DNA of 64,000 bases, from the NCBI GenBank assembly GCA_021018815.1, contig JAITYX010000007.1, positions 4,031,001-4,095,000 of the forward strand. The letters are read 5' to 3'. How positions within the stretch are numbered: position 1 is the stretch's first letter; every line of letters begins with the position of its first letter. Below the pieces are notes generated by a model. It saw only the letters and a program-made list of their open reading frames with translations, was not told the DNA's origin and did not search any database. Made by a program: the position numbers and the translations under genes. The stretch comes from Talinum fruticosum. Lineage: Eukaryota; Streptophyta; Magnoliopsida; Caryophyllales; Talinaceae. Shown here one piece after another: positions 47,253 through 59,839 of the stretch.

Positions 47253-48445
47253 GACGATGGAATGGAGACGGGAGACTCTTCGGACGAGTAATGTATAGAA
47301 AGAGTTGTTGAGGGACAAGTGAATAATGTAAATTCTTACGTAGACATAGTGTTGTAATAATTCGGTGATTTATGTACATTTGTGTAACTAGTGTGGAGAT
47401 AGGAGGATGCCGTGCACCCTAAGCAATCTTCGGTATAGATTTTAGACTAGGTTGAAGTAGGTATGTATGTATAGTTGTGTATAAGGTTGTACAAAAGAAT
47501 AATACATGCAGCTGATTGGATTATTGGCATGAACATCCTGTAACTGAATGGAGCCCTTCTACTAATCGGCTTGAGGATAAAGTAAATAGGGATTGTACCT
47601 TCGTATATGGACGGAGAGGTGTTTTGTTGTCCGAAGTATAGCCTCGCTCCAAATGGAGATGATACTACCGTTCCGCTTAGGAGTGTTGGGGGTTAAGGAA
47701 TAGGAGATGAACGAAGGAATATAGGTATATATATATTCATTGCCTATCGGAGATACCGTGAATTATTTGGTGATCTCCTTGTCCGAAATGTAGAGTTGTT
47801 TAAAGTTTTGATACCTCTAATTCTAACTTGACTTCAATACCGCGTTAATCCCATTCCCGAGCCCCATCTACTTCGTTAGCAGTCCTAACCGGCCAACATG
47901 CTTCCTATTCCGGCAATTGACGGTAAAGGGTAGCTATAGACAAACCCTTGAGTTAGCTAGCCCAACTAGCCTAATTATAGAATTGACTGGCCGTGTGAGA
48001 ACAAGGAACCAAGAGAGTGACGTGGTATCATGGGATTGATCACTCTCATTGTGTGGGCATCATCGTAATTGGATTATTGAAATTATGGAGCAAGAATTCT
48101 TAAGATACCAAGTGTACCCACGCCACATTTGAAAACAGATGTACGAGACGACATCGGCGGCAGTGGAGGCATTAAGGTTCGGGGTAAGGAAAGCAACAGG
48201 ATCACAACCTCCAGGCCAACTCTTTGCCCTTCCGAGTGCGATTTGCTCCTCGGGCCCCAAAATGGAGTGAGTAGACGCACAAGATAGTGGTAGAAAGGAG
48301 GCTGGAATTTAGTGATCCCGAGTAAGACTAAGTGCCTCTGTCAAGCGAAGTTCGAGCTCGTAGCACTCGGTATGGACAGCTTGGATTTATTGGAGTGTTC
48401 GTAATTGGATGCTACTCGTTGCGAATTTCAAGGACGAAATTCTTG

Positions 48446-48460
48446 TAAGGAGGGGAGAAA
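48446..48460 (+). other. LARD polypurine tract
   Basis: TAAGGAGGGGAGAAA directly before the right LTR TGTAATACCC. It is the plus-strand primer site in LTR retrotransposons and fixes the plus orientation. Confidence 0.85.
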
Positions 48461-51400
48461 TGTAATACCCGAAATTTTAAAGAAAGCAATTGAAAAGCAT
48501 AGAATTATTGAATATTATTCCCCACGACTAGGGGGTTGAGTGACTGATTTTATTTGTCGCCGGACATATTACGTTAGAATTCCTTTGGAGGCTGGTATTG
48601 AATAAATTAAATCAAGGAAATTGCCTCCCTTTTCATCTCGAGCTGAACCGTTGGGTGATTAGGAATTGTCGTGGCTGGTGTATTAAAATAAGTTGGAACG
48701 CAGCGAGTGTAAGAGGACGGAAGGGAGGAGATATAGACTTGTGATACATGGGCCGGCGATTATTTTCATTGAATAATGAAGAGGTGGGCTTTAATTTAAG
48801 TTGGAAATGAAATAGAAATTAAATTTGGGGTCCAATGGGGATTAAGGACCGAGAGTTTAATCGGTGGAGCCCGGCAGCGAGAGGAAGAAGAAGGAGAGCA
48901 ACAGAGCAAGGGAGAGAGAGAGAACCACCGAACGGAAGAGAGAGAGAGAGGGGCGAGTGCGCGGGCGAAGGAGACCGCGAGGACGGGCAACCACCACGGG
49001 ACCGAAGGCGACGGTCGGCGGCGTGAGCAGACGCGGGCGAAGAGGGAGCACCGAGCGGGAAAGAGAGAGAGAGGGAGAAGAGGCGAGCGGTACAGGGGAC
49101 CCGGGAGAACGCCGACGACCACCGCCGACTCGGAAAACGGCGGTCGGCGACACGAGCAGCGGCGAGCGAGGGAGGGAGTGAGAGACTGGGGCGGAGCGAG
49201 GGCGGAACGAGACCCGAAACAGAGACAGACGAGCGGGAGTTAGAGCGGCCGAAACCGGGACCGGCGACGGCGACAAGGGAGGCGAGACCGGCGGCGAGCA
49301 CGAGGGAGGGCCGGACCGAGGGACGGCAGGGAACTAGAACCGCCGAACCGGAAGCAGCGGGAGTCTCCCCAAACCGAACGCAACCCAAACACAAAGCGAG
49401 ACAACGAAGCAATTCGATCAATTCCAAACCCGAGAATTTCAGGTGGGTAGTCTTATACTCTAAACTATTAATAATTTCGAAACCCAAATGGATTTGTTGT
49501 GAATGTTGAATGTGTTATGTGATTGTTGAATTTGTGCTGAGCGTTGAGTATCTCAGTATTGAGTATCCGTGTCGTGGAAACGGACCCAATCGTCGTAAGA
49601 TTGAATAAGAGCTTAGAATGTATTTGAGGAATTGAGAGGGCCGAATCATGAAATGAAAGGAGTCACTTGGGTTAAATAGCGAAATTAAGTTGGGAACTTC
49701 AAAGAGATTTAATAGTTACTTAAGGTTAAATTGGAACATGCCGATTCCGAAGAGGTTAGATTGCATAGGTCAATTAAGTAGCATTGAAGTTTCGATTAAC
49801 TATTAAGGATGAAGAGTTAGGACCTGGATATGAATTATGAGTTAATTAAGTCTTAGAGATTCTTGAACCTGTGGTATTAAGAGCTAACTACGAACATTGG
49901 GGAAAGGTAGGTTGAAGTACAAAGAGGAGTATGAGTTCGTATTGAGTGATGCGCAATTGGTACATGTAAGTGAGAAATGGGTGATTGTGAGATTAATTGA
50001 GTTCGAAAAGTAATTAAATCCTCGAGGTTGAACCGAGCATGAAAATAAGCAAAGCTAACGAAATTGAATAATGAAAAGTGATTAAGAGTTTTATATCTAA
50101 GGGTGGACGAACAAGAGTCGAGTAATAAGATAGAGACATAAAATGGGAATTTGGGAATTTGAAGCTGAACCGGGAATGTTAAGGTTAAGTTGAGTTGAAA
50201 TCTATGTAAACCTTGAGCTGAAATTAAGTTGGAAGACGAGCTTAGCATCGAGGAATTTAAGTAATAAAGTGAGATTAGGAGTTATATGGCTGAATATGAG
50301 CAAAGGAAGTGACTTATAAAGTAGAGATGTAGAATGAAGGGTGGAAGCGAAAAAAATAGAGAATGGTGAAAAAGTGAGAACGTTGAATTAAGTAATATCT
50401 ACTTATGGTTATGGTGGCCCGGAAGATGGAAATTAATCGTACTAGAATGATAGATGGGGAAAGTTATAGTTGGAAAGAGTGGAGAATGATTGCTTGCAAT
50501 GAATGGTGATTATTCGTGCTATGTGATTACCTTACGTGATGCTCAAAATTAGTTCCGAAAGGAGTTTTGTATTTTACGTGAACGATTCTTGAATGCGACT
50601 TCCTGTTAACCGCCTTTCGGACATGAATGTGTTTTAAAGAAGTAAAGCCGATTTGAGAAAGTGAATTTATGAGGGTGACACGTGGTGTCATGCCTTCCTT
50701 GATACTAAATCGATTGAGAAAGGTAGAAAGTGAATGTGATGAATGAGAATGTGCAAATTGTTTTGAATCGACCGGCTACGGATCGTTTAGCATACCGAAG
50801 TGTTCGAACCGGGAACGCCCAGCTAGAGACTTTGAGGGAAGGGTTCTAATAGGGGTCCTGGAGAGACAGGATGCCCGCCCGAGACTTCCCGAAGAATGGT
50901 CCCGGAGCCTTTTGTCGGGGTCGCGCCCGAATTAAAGAAGTGCTAGTTCGAGTCCTCGAAGGCTCGGAATGTTGATTCAATCCCAAAAGAAGTATTCTTG
51001 AATGTGAATGTGTGCTTTTAAGTGATTAAAGAGTCTTTATCTTTTTCATTACAAGAGATTTCAGTGAAAAGTATATAGATTTCTATTATGTTATTATGTT
51101 TTCGCAGATTTCATTATTATGAGTATTATGTGTAAAGAATTTCCAATTTAAGGGTATAAGACTCCGGTGAGCCCGTTGACTATTGCTCACCCCCACAAAT
51201 TCCCCCTTTCCCTCCCAAGTGTTGCAGGTACACTTCAGGAGCATGATTTACCCTTATCATATTTCGGACTCACTGACTCGCTCGTTTGATGTATGCTGAA
51301 CGATTCAAGTCAAGATTATGCATTTATAATATGTCTCAATATTGTACTTGTAATTTAGTGCATATAGTTGTACTAAATGTATAGAAACCCTTTAGATCTG

Positions 51401-51714
51401 TTTTGAGTTGTATAGCATGATTGGTTGGACTCCGGCGTGTGGCCGTTGAGTTGTATACTCCGAGCGTGTGGCTCGTTGAGTTATATCATGTTTTTCATGC
51501 AGGGTTTTAAGGCTTTAAGCCTATGGGTTAGTCCATATTACAAACGGAACTCTGCCGAAATTTTCGAGAGAATCTCATATTCTTTCGGGAAAACCACCGG
51601 CATTACTTTTAAGTTGAGTTTAGACAGACCAAACCAACACCGGAAAGAGCCTTGGGAGTTCCTTTAAGGAACTCGGCGATGTAATACTCCCGGGGGTGTT
51701 TTGGGGTGTTACGT
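48461..51714 (+). repeat. LARD right LTR
   Basis: About 3254 bp, collinear with 42954-46208 throughout. Differences are few outside the GC-rich block and mostly single-base indels in or next to CG-containing words inside it. The final bases read GTTACGT rather than GTTACA before the GAAAA duplication. Confidence 0.95.
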
Positions 51715-51719
51715 GAAAA

Positions 51720-51954
51720 GGTCTCGAGTTTTGAGATCATTCTTGTACTCTGTCATAATAGTGGATTTGTTTGTGTTCGTGTTACCTGTAATTTTTCTTA
51801 AGTTAGGTTTTCCACATTAAATCCGTATCACTTTACTTGTTTGTTGATTTCCATTAAATTCTTGATATTGTTTTTTCTCATCTTGAATCGCTTCTGCGTA
51901 TTTCCTCTAACTTCACCTAAAAAGTGGCTTTAGAGTGGGGCGTAATTCCTAAGA
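51720..51954 (+). repeat. Copia-3 5' LTR, right piece
   Basis: Continues the LTR after the inserted element, matching about 53882-54126 (TTTGAGATCATTCTTGTA, TTTACTTGTTTGTTGATTTC). It ends CCTAAGA, where the 3' LTR has CTAACA, and is followed after two bases by the primer binding site. Confidence 0.85.
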
Positions 51955-51979
51955 AATGGTATTAGAGCCTAGGTTTTAG

Positions 51980-52700
51980 GATGACATCTTTCAATAAGTT
52001 TGATATCAAGAAGTTTGATGGAAAAATTAGTTTCAATTTATAGAGAGTCAAGATGAGGGTCGTTCTCATAGAAAGCGGATTAAAGAAAGCACTTGAAAGA
52101 AGCATGGCTCTATGGTCTAGGAGGATTGAGAGGAGTTGGATGAAAAGGCACTTACTACGATTCGGTTGTGCCTCACGAATCAAGTACTTCATGAAGTCGT
52201 TCATAGCAAGTCCACCATGGATTTATAGACAAAGTTGGAGTAGATATACATGAAAAAGAGTCTTCTCAACGGGATCCGGCTCAAGGAGCGGTTGTTCACG
52301 ATCCATATAGGTGAAGGTACATCTATCCAAAATCATTTTGATGAGTTTAATTCCATTCTCTTGGACTTAGAGAATCCGGAGGTCGATATAGATGATGAGG
52401 ACAAAGTTATTCTTCTTATTGTCTCCCTGCCCGTTCATATAAGCACTTTAAAGTAAGTATGCTCTATAGTACGAGTGAAGTGTTGTATTATGAGGATTTC
52501 AAGTGTAACTTGTTATATATCATAAGAAAAAATTAACTTTGAAGGGCATTTTGATAATAAAGTCGAAGACTTGTCTATAAGGGATAGTACTAAGAGGGGT
52601 TTTAAGCACAAGTTTGAGGGGGATTGTTATTTTTGTAAGAAACCCGCATAAAAGAAATTTGAGTGTTGGAAACTTAATGTTTAAAGGGAAAAGGAAAAAG
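51980..52700 (+). pseudogene. Copia-3 gag remnant with zinc knuckle
   Basis: From ATGACATCTTTCAATAAG (51979) it reads MTSFNKFDIKKFDGK, the usual start of a UBN2-type Copia gag. The frame is interrupted by a stop and shifts. 52250-52456 continues gag (FTIHIGEGTSIQNHFDEFNS, ILLDLENPEVDIDDEDKVIL). Near 52622 a CCHC knuckle reads CYFCKKPA, stop, KKFECW, so it is broken. Beyond about 52850 are protease/pre-integrase scraps (VPSLKFDLISLGAL near 53000), then the purine tract. Gag would package the RNA; this copy cannot make a full product. Confidence 0.75.
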
Positions 52701-53397
52701 AGGAAGACTCAAAATTTTGGTGAGGCCAATTTTACCTAGGCACTACTATTACCGATATTGAGTTAGATGGTGATGTTTTACTTGCTTTTCATGAACAGGG
52801 AAGTGATTCCGAATAAGTTTTAGATTTTGGATGTTTTTTTCATGTGTGTCATAACAAAAATTTATTTTCCACGTATGATACTATTGATTCTGGTGTTGTT
52901 AATGTGGCAAATGATGCCCAATGCTTTATTGTTGGAATCGGTATAGTTCGATTAAAACACATGATGGTGTTGTGATGACCTTAGCTAAGATTCAGCATGT
53001 TCCTAGTTTAAAGTTCGACCTAATCTCGTTGGGTGCGCTTTTAAAGTTAAAGGGCTAAGATATTTAGTTGAAGGTGGAGTCTTGAAGGTGTCTAATGGTT
53101 TTAAGGTTTTGTTGAAGGGTTTGAGGCATAGAGGTCTTTGCATCCTTCAAAGTTCAATTACGAGTTTAACGGTTTTAGGTAAATCTACAGGTGTTAGTTT
53201 GTTTGTTTAATATGTGGTTGGATCACGTAAGGAAGAACGGATTGATGGAGATGATTCCTTTAGCTAAGTCCAAGTCAAACTTGGACTTAGTGGGTGGTTG
53301 CAACATGTGATTGCCCTATTGGGCGATACCTTTCGTGGAGGAGGGGTAGATTGGACGTGGTGAGCATATTTTTAGGACTTCGGTCAAAGGTGGAGAT

Positions 53398-54126
53398 TGT
53401 AGGATGATTGCCCAAAATGAAGTTGAAGTCGAAGACTATCTTTACCTTCACTCAAGCATTAAGTTTCTAGCGAAACAACCCATGGGCGAAGGAACAGACC
53501 GTGTTGGGTAGCCAGGAAAACGAAATAGTCGATTAGCAACCGGCACAAGTTGCCCATGTCAAAGGACATAGCCTATGCCGATGGACATGGCTCGTGCCAG
53601 CAGACGCGGGCAAACCATGTTTAGCTGGCACGACCGAGTGCCAATGGTGTCCTTTGGGCTGCCAAGTTATTTTCATCCATTGTTTGGCATGATGGGTTTT
53701 ATGGCTATGTAATTGCAATAGGAGTCAAGGTACATTTAGGATGTTTCCTTTTCTATTTAAAGGAGGCTTTGTCCATCATTGTAATCATCCAAGCATTGAT
53801 ATAAATTGGGGAAACCCATTGGAGAACATCCAATTCAAGAGTGCTTTTGTGAGGACAAGTGACGTGAGATTGGTATGTCTCGGGTTTTGAAGTTCTTGTG
53901 GTTTGAGATCATTCTTGTAGTCTCTCATAATAATGGATTTGATTGTACTCGAACCGCCCATGGTTTTCCCTAAGTTGGGTTTTACATGTTAAACCCTTGT
54001 ATCTTTACTTGTTTGTTGATTTCCCTTAAATTTTTGATATTATTTTTTGTCATCCTAAATCGCTTTCGTTTAATTTTTTTAATTTCACCTAACAAAGGGT
54101 TTTAGAGTGAGACATAATTACTAACA
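53398..54126 (+). repeat. Copia-3 3' LTR
   Basis: Starts TGTAGGATGATTGCCC directly after the purine tract and ends TACTAACA, about 729 bases with TG...CA ends. A run of Copia-type promoter features (TATTTAAAGG, about 53754) lies in the middle. It is intact relative to the split 5' LTR and serves as the reference for it. Confidence 0.8.
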
Positions 54127-54439
54127 AAATAGAATGGAAAAATCGACAAAATTCTCAAGAAAAAGTTTTGTTATCAAGAATCAAAAGAAACAAGGAAATC
54201 ATAAGAGATTTGGGGGATGAAAGAGAGAAGAGGATTGATATACTTGCAATGGTGATGGTAAATTTTGTAGATGTTGCACTAATTATTATAATCATATTTC
54301 ACTATTTGTATTACATCATTCATCATATGAAGTTACCATTGGTTTATTTCTTCTTTATTTTCTCTAATTCATTTTTCAGTTTTCGACATGAATAGAATCC
54401 TTTTTAGGAAAGTTATTTTTTTACCTTGTATTTTTTCGT

Positions 54440-54549
54440 TAATTCAAACAAAGGAAAAAAAGTAACATGCTTCCTACTTTTTTTTTCTTATCATTTTTCT
54501 CCATATTAAATTTTCTTTGTACCTAATTTTCTTATAATCGAACGGAGTC
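54440..54549. mobile_element. Right-end copy of the GGCTC/GAGCC MITE family
   Basis: AATTCAAACAAAGGAAAAA then CTAATTTTCTTATAATCGAA and GGAGTC match the right end of the MITE at 36808-37277. The left end was not identified. It lies in 54127-54715, an otherwise featureless A/T-rich stretch. Confidence 0.5.
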
Positions 54550-54715
54550 TAAAGACTTTTGTTGGCATGGTGTTTGTATCGTGTGTGCGAGTACAATTAA
54601 AACTCCTTACAACTTATGCTAAATGAAACAAGACTAAAATAACTCAAATGATTTTCTCGCATTCAACTTGATTATTCACCTATAAACTCAAATTTCAACA
54701 AAATATTTGTAATAT

Positions 54716-56260
54716 TTAAAGGTTTGCTCGGGGAGAGTCCGAGTCACCCTAGAGGGGGTGAATAGGGTGATAGGAAATTCTCTGCGGAATCACACTCTTT
54801 TGCACAGAAGTAGAAAGGAAGATAGATTCCGAGTCTATTAACCGGGTCGAAAAGATTGGACTCGTAAAGCAATCAATTGGAAAGAACAAGAGCAAGTAAG
54901 GTTGTCCGAGTCTAGAATGAACTCGGAAAGATAACACTTAGATTTTACGTGGAAACCCTCCCGGGGCAGAAAACCACGGACCGTGTCAATCCGGACACGA
55001 AGTCAAATCCACTATTTTGAGTCCACAAAATACCGTGAACTGATCGAACCCGAGTTGCTCCCTTAGACAACTCTATACAAGTTTTCCTAGACTCGAAATT
55101 CCCTTATCTCGATCTAGTACTTCCTAGCCGAGATAACCCTTACAGCTAGGGACAACTAAGCTGAGTTAACCCTTACAGCTTAGTCAAGGGACCTTACAAA
55201 GAATGTAAGAAAGAGTTTGTAATCGAGTACAAGACCTTACAACTCGTAAAGTAATGAGTTACAGAGTGGGAGTTGTAAGTAGAAGATTGAAAGTAAATAC
55301 AATGACTTTTCTCAAGTATGTGTATTAACAATAGATTCGGCAATCTTCGGGTCTTGTGAGGTGGCTTCAATTTATAGGTAACCAGGCAGAGTAGCCGTTA
55401 TCTTTATCTCGCTGACCGAGAGTCTTCCGTGACCTTTGATAAAAGCTTTCTAAGTCACTCGAAAGTATCCGTTACAATGTGAACGTTGGACAACGGTTTA
55501 TCTCTCTTGGAAGTCCCAAAACCATTGGTAGTGTCTTGAAAGATAAGGTGGAAACCACCGTTAAGCTTGGCGTTTCAGCTTTCCAGATTTGGAAACGGAC
55601 AACTTCGACACAATCTTCCGGGACTCGAAGCAGGGAAGGTGAAAAGCCATGTCTCGCTGGTGATTTGACGTTCAGGCTCGGCTACTTTTGTGGTTTGAAA
55701 AAGTGTATCCTCGAATGAATAACCTACAAAAGTAAATCAATTCCGGTTCTCAAAGTATAGAATACTTTGATCCAAAGTTAGACACAAATAATAAAATAAT
55801 TATGATAATTAAGCAACCGATTATCCGAGTCGAAATGAAATGGAATTTTATGAGTCCAATATCCATGATACTCGTAATTCCATCCGACTTAGTCTAAGCG
55901 ATAGAACAAGTTCCATAAAGAATATCGAGTGAGATAACTTGATATAGACTAAGTGTGAAACAGACTAAAGATATTGACTCTAACGAAAATAGAGCTTGTA
56001 ATCGGAAGTAAGATTCCGAGTGAGAGAAAGACGAAACACTAGTCTATTTAAACTGCGATAAATCTGAGTGAAGATGGACTCGTAACAAAGAACCACTTTT
56101 CCGAGTCTCAAACAGATAAGCAATAAATGTAATAAGTGAAAGTCGTATCACTTAGAAAAGATACTATTTTACTAAAAGAGGTTTCTGCGAAACCGAGAAT
56201 GCCTTGGAATCAAAACTCTAAAAGCATGGGATTGTTATACCTGACTCGTTTAGTGCAACT
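54716..56260 (-). repeat. Solo LTR of the Copia-1 family
   Basis: Collinear with the Copia-1 LTR at 6016-7560 over its full length. Shared blocks include GGGGGTGAATAGGGTGAT, CACGTGGAAACCC-type sequence and AGACAACTC; others are CCTTACAACTCG and TCTAATATCCATGA-like words. No gag, primer site or purine tract lies on either side, so it is best read as a solo LTR left by LTR-LTR recombination. Edges are approximate and no target duplication was seen. Confidence 0.75.
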
Positions 56261-56639
56261 AGTTCAAATGGACATGAAAAATTTTAAAAATAATTATTTG
56301 TTCAAATTTATTTGTGAATTTCTTAAAATATAAAGTTAAATTAATGTATCCAATGGGTATTTATTGAAATTCTTACATACCTAACCAAATAAACCCGATA
56401 TACCCTAAATACCTTATGGGAGTATGGTTATAGGAAGGAAAAAATAGGGTGTAGGTATAGGTGTATATCTATCACATACATGCCTCCCGGCGATCCCTAG
56501 TAGATAAACTTTATGTACATAAATATTCACCAACAAAAAATTTTCATTAACAATAGAAAAATAAATTTACAATCAAATTTCATTGTGAAATATTATGTAA
56601 TTATAAGGAAATGTAAGGAGATATAAGAAGTTGTAAGGA

Positions 56640-59600
56640 TCTTTAAGGAGCTGTAAGCTAAATTTTCATAAGTATAAGGTTGTAAATGGGTTTGTGACAC
56701 ACTTGGGACTCAACCAAACACTTTATTTCACCGTTGTATATGCTTCTAACAAGTGAAATAGAAAGACGAAAGTTGTGGCAAGTGGTAGTGGAAAATAGCT
56801 CTTTGATAAGGTGGCTAATCGGTGGTGACTTTAGCTGCATATTGAAAGAGGATAAGAGATTGTAAGGGGTTGCTTTCCATTATTACTATGTGTTCGATTT
56901 TCAAAACTGCATTGAAGAATGTATTATCCATAAAATGAATCCTAGTTTTTGTTTTATACTTCGACCAACAAGAAAAATGAAATAGATAGAGTCTTCTCTA
57001 GATTGGATAGGGATTTTATAAATGAAACTTGGCTAGACAAGTTCCCCGAAGTGGACTGTAATGTACTTCTTAGGGGAATATTTGATCATTGCCCTCTGCT
57101 CATTAGTGATCATCATATCAAGAGGAAAGGTGCTCCATTTAAATTTCTAAATATATGGTGAAAGCATGGTAAATTCCTCTTACCTTGGAGATGCAAATGG
57201 CTGAGTTAAGCAAATGGCAAGAGAGACTGGAGAGCTTTTATATACATAAACCTAACAAGGAATTGCCCAACCTTGGAGATGCAAATGATAAGTTCTTTTA
57301 TGAAAGCCTGAAACATAGGCAGCTTCATATCAAGATCTCTTCTTACCTTTAGGAAAATGGAAAGTGGACATGGGATTACTAGCAAGTTATTCAACATTTG
57401 GTTCACTTTTATGAAGACTTCTAAGGAAAGCCTATTAATGCAAAAAGGAATCTAAAGTCATAAGTCATCAAAATGGGAGTTTGTCTATCAATTCAACAAC
57501 AGATTGTTCTCATAAAGCCTTTCACAAATGTAGAGATTAAACAAGTTATCTTTAATATACCTAACCACAAGAGCCTAGCACCTAATAGTTACAACAATGG
57601 ATTCTTCAAAAAAAAAAAAAAACTAGGATATGGTGGGAGATTATATATGCAAGGCAATTTGGCACTTTTTTACCACTAACAAGATGAATCAATTTTAAAA
57701 TACAACCAGGATTACTCTCATACCTAAGGTACCAAATCCTAAAAATGTTGCTAAGTACATACCATTGCATGCTACAATACACTTTATAAATTCATTTCAA
57801 AGCTCATATGTACGAGACTGAAACGTATCTTACCTAAACTTGTGCATCAAAATCAGTTTGCTTTTATTGAGAACAGAATGATTGGTCATAGCATTATGAT
57901 ATATCAAGATATGGTTAAATTATACCAAAGAAAGCATGTTTCTGCTCGTTGCCTCTTCAAAATTGATCTCGTAAAGGCTTATGACTCTATCTCATAGAAG
58001 TTTGTGGAAGAGTTGCTGCAACCACTACATCCCCCTTGAATTCGTCAATTGGATTATGGCTATGATCACCACTAGTAGCTTTATTATCAATACAAATGAG
58101 ATAGATCATGGCAACTTTAAAGCAAGGAAAGGGCTCACGGACAAGGGGATCCAATTTCCCTCTATTATTTGTTCTAGTGACTCGAATATCTTACTAGGAC
58201 TCTTATACTCAAAGCTCAATAGCAAAGTTTCAAGTTCCACCCTATGTGTAAATCATTAAAGCTAGTCAACCTTTGTTTTGTTAATGACTTGATGATATTT
58301 TGCGAAGCTTATCCCAACACTATAAAACTAATTATGGATTGATTCCACTCATTCTCCGAGGCATCAGGACTATACATTAATACATCTAAATCTCATGCAT
58401 TCATAGCAGGGGTCTCAAAGGAGAGAAAGGATGAAATACAAAGAATTACTTGGGTTTTCCTTAGGGGATTTTCCTAGAAGATATTTAGGAGTCCCACTTA
58501 CTACCAAAAGATGGAGCAAAGCTGACCGCCACAAGCTAACTAAGAAGATTGCTACCATAATCAAATATTGGTAATCAAAACATCTCTCATATGTAGGCAG
58601 AGTACCGTTCATCAATTTGGTACTTTTCTCTTTGCATATATATTGGGCTTCCCTATTTATATTACCAACAGGAGTGGTCAAAGAAATTGAAAGTATTTGA
58701 AGGAATTTCCTATGGGGACAAGACCCAAAGTATAGCAAAACTCAACTTGTTGCATGGGATTTAGTGTGCAAGCCCCAAAGTGCTAGTGAATTGGGGATCA
58801 AAAGCTGTTAAACTTGGAATAAAGTTGCACTCGGCTAAACACTTATGGTATATTGCAGTTGAAAAGGAATGCATTTTGGTGAAGTGGATAAATAAGTTGT
58901 ATATAAGAGAAAATTCTATCTAGATATGCAAAGTAACCTTTCATGCTACCTTGTTTTGGAGAAAATTATGCAAGCTCAAATTTAGGACCTTTTCTTTTTA
59001 ATATTTAATAAAAAAGATGTAGACCGCACTTTTCTCCTTCATGGATTAGATCTTTATCAATTAAAAATGGTCTAACGAGTTATGAAGTTTCTTTCTTTCT
59101 TTTGCTTTCTCATCCACAGTAATTTTTATGGGAGACACATTTGCATTAGGCTATGAAAGCTCAAAATGGAGATACCATGTCATTGGCAATTATTCAATAT
59201 CTTCCGGCTACAAATGGCTCTTATATCCCCCAAGGAACTCAAATGCTCAAACTTGTTTGGAGTAAATTCAACATCCCCAAGCACGGTTTCGCATGTGGCT
59301 AATAATGCAAAGCGGACTCAATATTGAAGGCGGATGGATTGCGAGAAACATCCAAATTAAAGAGGCATGCCCCTTATATCTCAAAACGCCTAAGAATCAT
59401 GAGCATTTTTTCTTCAAATTTGCAATCAGTCAAACAATCCTACATAATGTTATTTCTACTATGGGCTTGTAAACATTGGTCATTACAACACAAAGAATCC
59501 CTCAGCTGGCAAATTAACCGAATACCCACTAGAGAATGACGTTGATGCTATGTCTGTCAACTACTATCTATTGTTTGTGGAGTGTAAGGAACAAAATCAT

Positions 59601-59807
59601 TTTCAAAGAAGCTAGGGTGAGTGGAAGGGAAATATTTATACAATGTATCCATTTGACAGATGTCTAGAGTGATTTTCTTGCCAAGAAATGTAAAAGCTCA
59701 AAATCCAAGTGTTAGATATAATCTAAACCGATATAAAAGGCCTTGACATTCATGTTGTACTTGATGACATTTTCTCTTAGTTGGTAATGAGGACTTCTCT
59801 CCTTATA

Positions 59808-59838
<31 letters not shown>
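56640..59838 (+). mobile_element. LINE-2: 5'-truncated L1-type non-LTR retrotransposon with 30-base poly(A)
   Basis: Plus-strand L1-type LINE that starts within the endonuclease domain and ends in a pure A30 tail at 59809-59838. It contains the endonuclease C-terminal part, RT and a C-terminal region, all with stops. It is diverged from LINE-1 (7830-11107), so the two are separate families or old copies. The 5' edge is approximate. Confidence 0.8.
56740..58800 (+). pseudogene. LINE-2 endonuclease and reverse transcriptase remnant
   Basis: The endonuclease part reads ERRKLWQVVVENS then WLIGGDFSCILKEDKRL (56760-56860), the GGDFN-type block with Asn changed to Ser. IDRVFSRLDRDF and FDHCPLLISDH follow (57000-57110). 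The His of the SDH motif is present. RT follows with ITLIPKVPNPKNVAKY (about 57713), FAFIENRMIGHSI, KIDLVKAYDSIS (57961-57995; a catalytic-type Asp) and RRYLGVPLTTKRWSKADRHK (58470-58530). The FADD box and the (R)QGDPLSP box are eroded. The endonuclease nicks target DNA and RT copies the RNA there; this copy is inactive. Confidence 0.8.

Positions 59839-59839
<1 letters not shown>

Larger units (their letters stand above)
46209..48460 (+). other. LARD internal region
   Basis: 2.25 kb between the LTRs. Apart from the primer site and purine tract it shows no Gypsy or Copia polyprotein domain in any frame. One frame of 112 codons (46914-47252) may be a relic. Near its 5' side is a stretch with ACGCGGCCTGCAACGCAG and other GC-richer words, but no RNA gene was recognised. 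Confidence 0.7.
42954..51714 (+). mobile_element. LARD-like LTR element with 3.25-kb LTRs, young insertion
   Basis: Two nearly identical long LTRs (42954-46208 and 48461-51714) flank a 2.25-kb internal region without RT, integrase or protease. GAAAA is duplicated at 42949-42953 and 51715-51719. The primer binding site is TGGTATCGAGC from 46213, close to the initiator tRNA-Met site. The purine tract AAGGAGGGGAGAAA ends at 48460, following GGACGAAATTCTTGTAAGG, a context typical of plant Gypsy elements. The structure fits a large retrotransposon derivative that depends on a partner. It interrupts the Copia-3 5' LTR. Confidence 0.9.
42481..54126 (+). mobile_element. Copia-3: pol-deleted Copia retrotransposon split by a younger element
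   Basis: The plus-strand 5' LTR is in two pieces, about 42481-42953 and 51720-51954. The primer binding site TGGTATTAGAGCC starts at 51957. The internal region is only 1.4 kb. The purine tract AAAGGTGGAGAT is at 53386-53397 and the 3' LTR at 53398-54126. The split is caused by the LARD-like element at 42954-51714. The internal region keeps gag and a scrap of protease-region sequence but no integrase, RT or RNase H. The left edge of the 5' LTR is eroded and approximate. Confidence 0.8.
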
